This document shows positions 57,572 through 64,000 of a DNA stretch of 64,000 nucleotides, one piece after another. Under the pieces are notes generated by a model, which was not told the origin of the DNA, did not search any database, and saw nothing but the letters and a program-made list of their open reading frames with translations. The translations under genes were made by a program, and so were the position numbers. The stretch is from Gymnopus androsaceus JB14. Lineage: Eukaryota > Basidiomycota > Agaricomycetes > Agaricales > Omphalotaceae. Position 1 is the stretch's first letter; every line of letters starts with the position of its first letter. The stretch spans positions 1-64,000 of the forward strand of contig ML769602.1 in NCBI GenBank assembly GCA_009733575.1, written 5' to 3'.

Positions 57572-60342
57572 GTTACTCCTGGCTGCGATTTACCCTGTTG
57601 CATTTGTTCTGCCAGATAGAAGTTGCCGATAGTAATGAACTGATTGCATCCATCGAGTATTCGTCAATCCCTGCCGTGATGGATATTGTGACAGGGATAT
57701 GTTTTGGTCCCAACTGCTCTCAATCGCTTCTAGCGTAATCAAATGGTTTGAAAAAAAGGTGGGGAGATAATTTATTGGCTACAACGAGTATTAGGTGGTA
57801 AGTTACTACCTTCAATATCCACTATAATTATTTGAATCTATAATCTGGCTACGACTTTGGCGTCGAAAAGTACGTGCGGGGAATTCTCGAATGTCCCGGT
57901 AATCCAGTCCATCTGCATCTAGTATCCCTATTATACATGGCTGGGCATCCCGCGTTTGGACTGGTACCGCGTCTAGCATAGCAACCCACAACGGTGTAGG
58001 TGGGTCCAAGAAAAAAATTGGTCGGTGCAATGATTTGCACGTATTATGATGGTGATTAGAAGTGGATATGTGTGGATTATGGGGCTGCAGGGGCAGCCGT
58101 GATGGATAGTATGGTTTTTCGACAGGCGTGAAACACCTTTTGACGATGTGAATGGTCTGAGGACCGTATCAGGAATGTTCAGAAGAACACTGGGCCAGTA
58201 GATGCCGCAGTCCCCTTTATCCCTTGGCCTTGTCCAGGCTTTCCTCCAGATGGTTTCCCACTCATTGCGAATGAAGAGTATAAAGGGTAGTGTCAAAGAG
58301 GGGACTAGTAGGTCTGCGGATTGACCTAAACAATTGGTACTGGGAGAGGAGGCTTGGGAGGTGACTGGGAGGTAAGTGAAAACGGCGAAAGACTCTGCCT
58401 TTTATACTTATACCCAGAGGCAAATCCCGATACAAGCGAATAGCTTTAGATCTGACACGCTTTGACTCGAATGGGCATAGGAAATCTGCAGGAAATTAAC
58501 GGTTCCGTCAACGTCTCAAAGAAGAATTGGCTCTCGTAAACAGCTACAGGGATCATTGTCATCATGAATTCAAAGAAACATCGCTCCAGATGTCGTATTA
58601 GTTTGTTTCAATGTAAGCAGCTCAATGCTCGGCTTTTAATTTCAAGGTTTCATCATCCTCTTTGGGAATACTATTGTCCTAGTGGATTACACAGCTATTA
58701 TTCACGCAACGCTTAACGCCTCGTGCCTCGCAAGACCTAAGTTTGACGCGTTCAGGTACTGGCGAACGGTACCAAAATGTAGCGTAGAATGATCGATCTG
58801 TTAAAGTCCTTGGCACAGCATAGAACAGTTTATTTTTGACGACCGGGGTGCGCGGGCATCCAATAGATTTTGAAGGTGTATCCAACGTACTTATGGGCGC
58901 GTACCAAGTATTGGTCGGCCTCGCTCTTGAGGTTCTACATCTTCTTTGAAATTTTACTTCCCGTCTGTCAGTCAGCCACCCGGGGGTGCTCTTACCCCGA
59001 CGCGCTTAGTCGTCCACTGTCCGTTGGTGTCAAGTTGGTGTTTCCATTTTTTAATCCCGGAAATATCATGTCGGGTATATGGACCAGAATAAATCCGCAA
59101 TTAGATCTGCATACCGAGTTTGAATATGATGCGGTAGAGTCAGGGTAGAATAGCACTTTTCGCAGATGGCCTTTTTGTTTGAAGACGAAATTATCTTGGA
59201 GGTACTAAAAAACGAGTCATCTCACTCCAGTCCGAATTTGTTTCCGTAGAGTGGATGGTCGGGCATGAAGAAGCTGTGATTCATCAAACAAAACCAACAG
59301 CTGTTCAACACCGAGCGGTAAATCTGAGATGGTAAATTTGCAGGTCCTCCATTGGCCGAAAAAGAACCAACCGCAGCGTACTAAACCAGTCCATCTTCGA
59401 AGTGTCTTACACATCTGCGAAGGACTCGGTTTCTAGTACTTCTTGCATTGAACACGGTCGGTCCGATCGAGAAATGAACACTTGCTAGGACAAGTTGTGG
59501 AGAAGAAGAAGTATGTGAACCATCCGGTGAGAATGGAGATAGCAATAGTAGAATACACGCCGCCGGTACATGACCATCGACCACTCTTCGAGCGAAGACA
59601 GCGCATGTATCCGAGTCCATGTATAAAGGAATGAAGCATGCCCGGGTTGAAAATATACGCCGTGTCTAGACCTCATGGCGAACCATTTGATAGTGAAAGA
59701 TTGCTCGGAAGAAGCTGAATACTCAACGGATGTCCACAATAAGATGATTCAGCATTTTCGTGCGCTAACCTTGAGCAGTAATCTCACGAGCGGCTGAAAT
59801 CATATGTACAGATTCAGAACAGCGGCGATCATGCACGAGTCAGAAACCTAGGAATTTCTAGTAGCAGAGTCATCTAGTTGGAGAAAGGCGACACGGACGA
59901 ACACGAGGAGGTTGGATGATTAAACCTGTCGCATTGAAGATGATAGCGAGACATATAGCACCCGTGGTGGCAGTCCGCAGGCTGAAAAATAAGCGGCCAC
60001 TTTCAGCCAATCGTATCTTGAGGGATGATAGATGATAAGTTGATAGACTGATAGGGCGGGGAAGAAATATCTTGTTACAGTATAAGACGTTTCAGAGCAG
60101 ATATGGAAAGTCGCAAAAAGATAGAGCGGGATTTTTCTTGGACCTGCATCATCGGTTAGCTTCGTACGGATGAGGTTCAAGTTGACATTTTCTATGACTC
60201 ATGATATCTTGCCAATGCGACATTCGAAATTTCTTAGTGCCCTCCATGCGAGTGGATTGATTTTTGTATTCAGCCAAGGTGCGCTAGAATATGCAGACTT
60301 TCCATACGGTACTGAATAATACTGGTACGCGATGCAAATCTG
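57572..60342. other. Long region without supported gene
   Basis: About 2.8 kb. A minus-strand pair of frames at 58296-57812 (an Ile/Leu-rich piece, then a basic piece with REFPARTFRRQ) might be an unrecognised spliced gene. Others at 59217-59739 and 60180-59920 have no family resemblance. No RNA gene or repeat array is seen. Confidence 0.4.
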
Positions 60343-61795
60343 TCAGTCTACAACTGCAATCAACTTTCCTCTGGAATGAATCAGTCAATTAACAATGACA
60401 TGATACGACAGGCGGGATTACAGACATTGTTTGGTTTCCTTCCATATCCCTATGGGCATCTTGAATATCTTTCCACGAATAGATCTGTAAAAAGATGAGT
60501 TTGACTTGTAGAAAAACGTTCAAGGAGTTGCGAACCTTATGAACATATGTTTTGATAGGTCCTTTGCCGTCTTCACCAGTGATCATCTGGAGGAAATCGC
60601 GGGTGAACCTGGAACAGTAAAGGTAAACTCTTGGAATCTGCAACTGTTTCGCGCACTTTGATATAAGATCAGCCTGATAGGCAACGGTACGGGATCGAAG
60701 TGTTGAGCCTTGGATTCGGAGTCGTTTGTAAAGAATGGCTGCAATATCAAACTCGGACACCTTTGTTCCTAGAAAATGCCAATAATTTCTAGCCGAACTA
60801 ATGTATATGAGGGACTCGATGCGCACCGCTCAGAAAGGCCAGCATCGTCATACGACCATCACTGGCCATCGATTCAATATTCTTGTTCCAATGGCTTTGA
60901 CCGACAAAGTCGATAACCACATCAACGCCTACATTATTAGTTATTCTTTTCACTTCCTCGGCAAAATTTTGTGTTCGGTAATTGACGCCGTTCGTGGCAC
61001 CGTTAGGGATATTTACCAACCAGTCTAGTTTCTCTTTGGTTGAAGCTGTTGCAATCACGGCCTTGCTGAGCTCGAATCAGCTAAACATTATATATGTGAA
61101 GAGTGAATGGGTTACCAACTTACGCGCCTTTGACACGAGCCAACTGGATAGCGGCAATCCCAACTCCGGACGCAGCTGCATGTACGAGCACGCTCTCACC
61201 CTCCTTCATCTCTCCACAAAGAACAAGAGCCTGGTAAGCTGTCACGAGAGCACAGTTAGGAACCACCCGAAGAAAACTTGAGGCTCATGTGAATATCGTG
61301 CCTGTTAAGAACACCTCTGGTATACTTGCGGCGTCGGTCCAACTGAGATGAGATGGCTTTGGCAGAAGATGGCTCTCGTTCACCGCGATGTACTCCGCAT
61401 AAGCACCCTACACGAGCCTTTCCGCATTAGCATTAGTATTTTTGTAACGGCTAAATTCTCACCCCTCCAGCAATACCAAAAACCTCATCGTTGACTTTGA
61501 ACTTGCTTACGCCCTCGCCGAGTGAGCTAACGGTGCCCGAAAATTCTACACCGAGGACATCAGAGGCCCCAGCAGGTACGGCATAGTTCCCATTGCGTTG
61601 AAGAATATCCATCCTGTTCAATCCGAATGCCTTGATCTGCGATGCTTCCAATAAACTTGAACCATCCAAACTCAATCGATACTAGTTGCTCACCTTGACC
61701 AATAGTTGACCATGTTCTAAGACCGGTTCTGGTGCTTCCCCAATATAAAGGTTCTCAATCGGTCCCTTGCCGTCTTTAATGAGGATTGCGCGCAT
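60343..61795 (-). CDS. NADPH:quinone oxidoreductase (medium-chain dehydrogenase), 335 aa
   Basis: Nine exons: 61795-61694, 61636-61463, 61407-61302, 61238-61124, 61065-60827, 60768-60657, 60608-60536, 60484-60426 and 60370-60343. The frame is open from [12 protein letters not shown] to the final KLIAVVD. The N-terminal GroES-like domain has [17 protein letters not shown] and DVLGVEFSG. The nucleotide-binding glycine motif is [14 protein letters not shown] (about 148-161). There are no zinc-ligand cysteines in the usual places, so it belongs to the zinc-free quinone oxidoreductase branch (PIG3-like), which reduces quinones or related carbonyls with NADPH. The intron after IPEVFLTA (61301-61239) begins GC rather than GT, with a CTAAC branch site. 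Length and motif spacing are normal and the gene looks intact. Confidence 0.88.
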
Positions 61796-62980
61796 TATGC
61801 TGGTGGTAATAAAGCAACTGAGTAAGTCATGATTTTCGTCATTGCCGGCTTTTCCCTTTCCGGTTTACTAAGCGCTCAACAAATCATGCGTAGCGCTTGA
61901 AATGATGAAATCCTGCTTAAGGATATCACTATGAAAAAACATGCATCGCCTATCTTAAAAGGGTCGGGCTACATGCTTTGACGTCCTGTACCAAGGGTTA
62001 ACCTGTATACAATATTGTGACTGGCATACTGCATAACGTCGCTCAAGCGAGCCCCTGCAACATACGGGTATCAAAAACCCTCTGTCAACACCTTTGAATG
62101 TAGCCAGTGCACAAGGTGTTGAATTGAGATTTGCTTGGGATCTTGTAAGTGCTTCAAGTTGAAGTCTTCAATGAAAACGCAAATCCTTCCAATGTCCAAA
62201 ATGCATATGTACTAACCGGAAACGCGCCACCAAAATTGCACCGTGTCCATTCCGCTTGTTCCCCAGCAGAGATTAGAGTTCAGTATTTTCGCGGCGCACT
62301 GAGAGCTGGACAGAAGAGTTGGAACGAGTTGTGATGCTCAAACCGTTTAACCGAAAGGCTAAACGTTTAAGGTCGCCTGGTAGTGCCAGCCTTAATGTGG
62401 TATGGAACAAGAGCGTTCCATAGCGTACGACAACTACATAATGAGTCGGATGCCGCAAAAGCCTGCTGCTACGTGTCCTTACGCGTTCCGTTGAGACTAG
62501 ATTTCAATGCCAAAAGGTATATTGGACTCACTTGCTGAGCAAACGAACGTCCCACTCCAAAAACATCAATAGTGAATGCGAAGGGCATGGAAAATACAGA
62601 GACGACATCCCCGGAGTCGTTGGATTAGTGCAGATATATCCAATAAGATGATCTTTTCGCTGTTATCGATTTCAATTTCCATTGGCTCCGTCATTGTCTT
62701 ACGAACTTTGAACGCGCCGTCAGCTTTTCTAAGATCTAATAGCTTCCGAATTAAACTATTCCGAGAGGAGCCACCATATCTCCAATACCTACTTTTTAGC
62801 TGCCATTCGAGTAGTTGGCGCAGCGCTAGTCCAATGGCTTCTCCCCGAAGTCCTCGCAGGAAGCCCTATACTAGAAACAACCAACGGATGTGAGTAAACA
62901 TTGAACAAGCACGGTGCATCTATCAGATCAGCACGCGGCGAGGTCATGGAGTCTATGAAAGTCGTACGAGTCCTTGAGCG
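61796..62980. other. Intergenic, nothing firmly supported
   Basis: A minus-strand frame at about 62875-62576 is open for roughly 95 codons (LRQLLEWQLKSRYW...), without a start codon or clean splice partner. It may be an exon of an unrecognised gene. Nothing else stands out. Confidence 0.35.
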
Positions 62981-63013
62981 CTTGACCCTTGCTTGACCCT
63001 TGCTTGACCCTCT
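62981..63013 (+). repeat. Tandem 11-bp repeat, three copies
   Basis: CTTGACCCTTG repeated three times head to tail (the last copy imperfect), about 70 bp upstream of the hairpin-forming stretch. Confidence 0.8.
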
Positions 63014-63082
63014 AGAGTCTAGACCATAGTAAGCGTATGAAGGTAAAGGTTAGGGTCAGGCTGAAGGGTTATACAGGGTGGC

Positions 63083-63152
63083 GTCAGGTGACTTTGTCAC
63101 ACGACTGTGACATAAGAGTCACCTGACTTCTTGAGCGCTCCGCCTATAAAAA
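63083..63152 (+). promoter_or_regulatory. Perfect hairpin followed by TATA box
   Basis: Arms GTCAGGTGAC (63083-63092) and GTCACCTGAC (63118-63127) are exact reverse complements. An inner TGTCACA/TGTGACA pair (63095-63101 and 63106-63112) nests inside. A TATA box CCTATAAAAAC follows at about 63143, then a T/C-rich stretch. This looks like a core promoter for plus-strand transcription with a dyad operator-like site. No clear long ORF follows in the remaining 850 bp, so the gene may have a long leader or be non-coding. Confidence 0.5.
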
Positions 63153-64000
63153 CTTTTCAGCGTCTGTTTTTTTTCTTCGTGTACATCCATCTATCCGCTC
63201 GTTCAGCCTTACCTTCCTTTCTGTGAGTTTTCATTCCTTAACCCCTTTCTTCATGATGCTCTTTGCTATGGTCCGTGTTTCCAAGAAGCGACTAGACATC
63301 GCTGCTTAATTGTGCAGACAACTTTTTACCTAGCCTTCTGATTTATTATTTTTTTCGCACATGCCTTCTGTCCTTGAGCTTTCACTGACTACTTCCTTTT
63401 CCTTTCTTTAGGTTCAGCGGCTGCTTGCTCGGTGCTTCCGTCTCGGTTTGGCCGTTCAGGATTACTTTTGCCATTCCTCTCCCGCTTCGCGACTCCGACG
63501 GTCAAAATTTTGTACTTCTGAATCTAAACATACATTTGCAATTGACATTCACCTGCCTTTACTCTACGTGGCCCGTCGTCACCCTCATAAGTTCCCCTAC
63601 TCGATGGCTTTTCATTCGCCTCTAAATGTGAGAGCTTGAGTCGCTGCTTGTAGTTCAAGCTTGAGGTATCATTGAGTAGACTCATTCATGATGAACATCT
63701 ATTATTCTCTAGTGTGCCAGCCTTCAGCCACAGTTAGTGTTCAGTTCGCAAGCTTGCATTATGGAGGGCAAGTGTAGATGCAGTCGTACTTGAGACTAAT
63801 CAAGCAGTTATCATATGTTCAATCATTTCCTTCCTTCATTAAAAAAAGACAACAAGCAAAGCCCTGTAGGTAAATATGTACGTATTCCACGCAAGCGTGG
63901 TTGAATTCAAAGATTCATCATCATCTGGATTTAAACAACTCTCCACACTGTCACTCTCTCGGAGTGACAAATTCGACACGATGGTTGGTAAAACGTGTTT
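63153..64000 (+). other. Probable transcribed region, no ORF called
   Basis: Downstream of the TATA box only short frames occur: an 18-codon one at about 63254 and 63-66 codon ones at 63425-63639. The sequence is pyrimidine-rich in the plus strand, as in leaders and introns of these fungi. The gene may continue past the window end. Confidence 0.35.

Noticed and set aside
62576..62946. Minus-strand spliced gene starting MTSPRADL at 62946
   Set aside because: Joining it to the open frame below would need a 29-base intron, which is too short to be credible.

Overview
The window looks like a piece of a mushroom-forming basidiomycete (Agaricomycete) genome. The support is internal. Genes are broken by many short GT-AG introns of about 45-65 bases. 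The gene families are typical of that class: F-box proteins, FunK1-type protein kinases, expanded 2-oxoglutarate oxygenases, seven-helix membrane proteins, a FIST-domain protein and KDZ transposons. A 10-base run of N at 21664-21673 marks an assembly gap. I cannot name the species.

The main object is a near-complete DNA transposon at 5733-16400. It has about 350-bp terminal inverted repeats and an exact 8-bp target duplication (AGAGCAAT). It carries a KDZ-type transposase (minus strand, decayed), an intact TET/JBP-type 2-oxoglutarate dioxygenase predicted to oxidise methylated DNA bases (plus strand), and an intact eight-exon companion protein with an RNase H1-N-like and an HMG-box-like segment. 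The last two are divergently transcribed from a shared ~190-bp promoter. The element landed 16 bp upstream of the start codon of an intact zincin-like gene (4529-5709).

Layout: 0.7-2.4 kb F-box gene; 3.8-4.4 kb FunK1 fragment; 4.5-5.7 kb zincin-like gene; 5.7-16.4 kb KDZ element; 16.4-20.2 kb decayed sequence with a glycine-rich secreted-type gene split by an LTR-like repeat; 20.3-21.4 kb F-box gene; 22.3-23.6 kb seven-helix membrane protein; 24-27.8 kb decayed repeats with a kinase-like pseudogene; 28-43.7 kb segmental duplication. The duplicated unit is FIST gene, fragment of a ribosomal-L1-domain gene, FunK1 kinase. Unit A keeps an intact 811-aa kinase. Unit B is dead and holds two inserted elements of about 850 bp. 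A third FIST copy sits at 42.3-43.7 kb next to what looks like the source locus.

From 44 kb on the sequence is more ordinary: a Cys/His-rich coiled-coil protein with an HPD motif (44.4-45.6), a 2OG-Fe(II) oxygenase (46.6-48.2), a ribosome-biogenesis L1-domain protein (49.3-51.5), a short FunK1 kinase (51.7-53.0), a Baeyer-Villiger-type monooxygenase (53.2-55.1), an alpha/beta hydrolase (56.3-57.6) and a quinone oxidoreductase (60.3-61.8). Several of these host genes carry single-base frameshifts, some in short homopolymers. These are either assembly errors or early decay, so the reading frames given for those genes should be treated with care. All exon joins were made by hand from splice signals, frame and remembered family patterns. 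None was checked against transcripts or databases.
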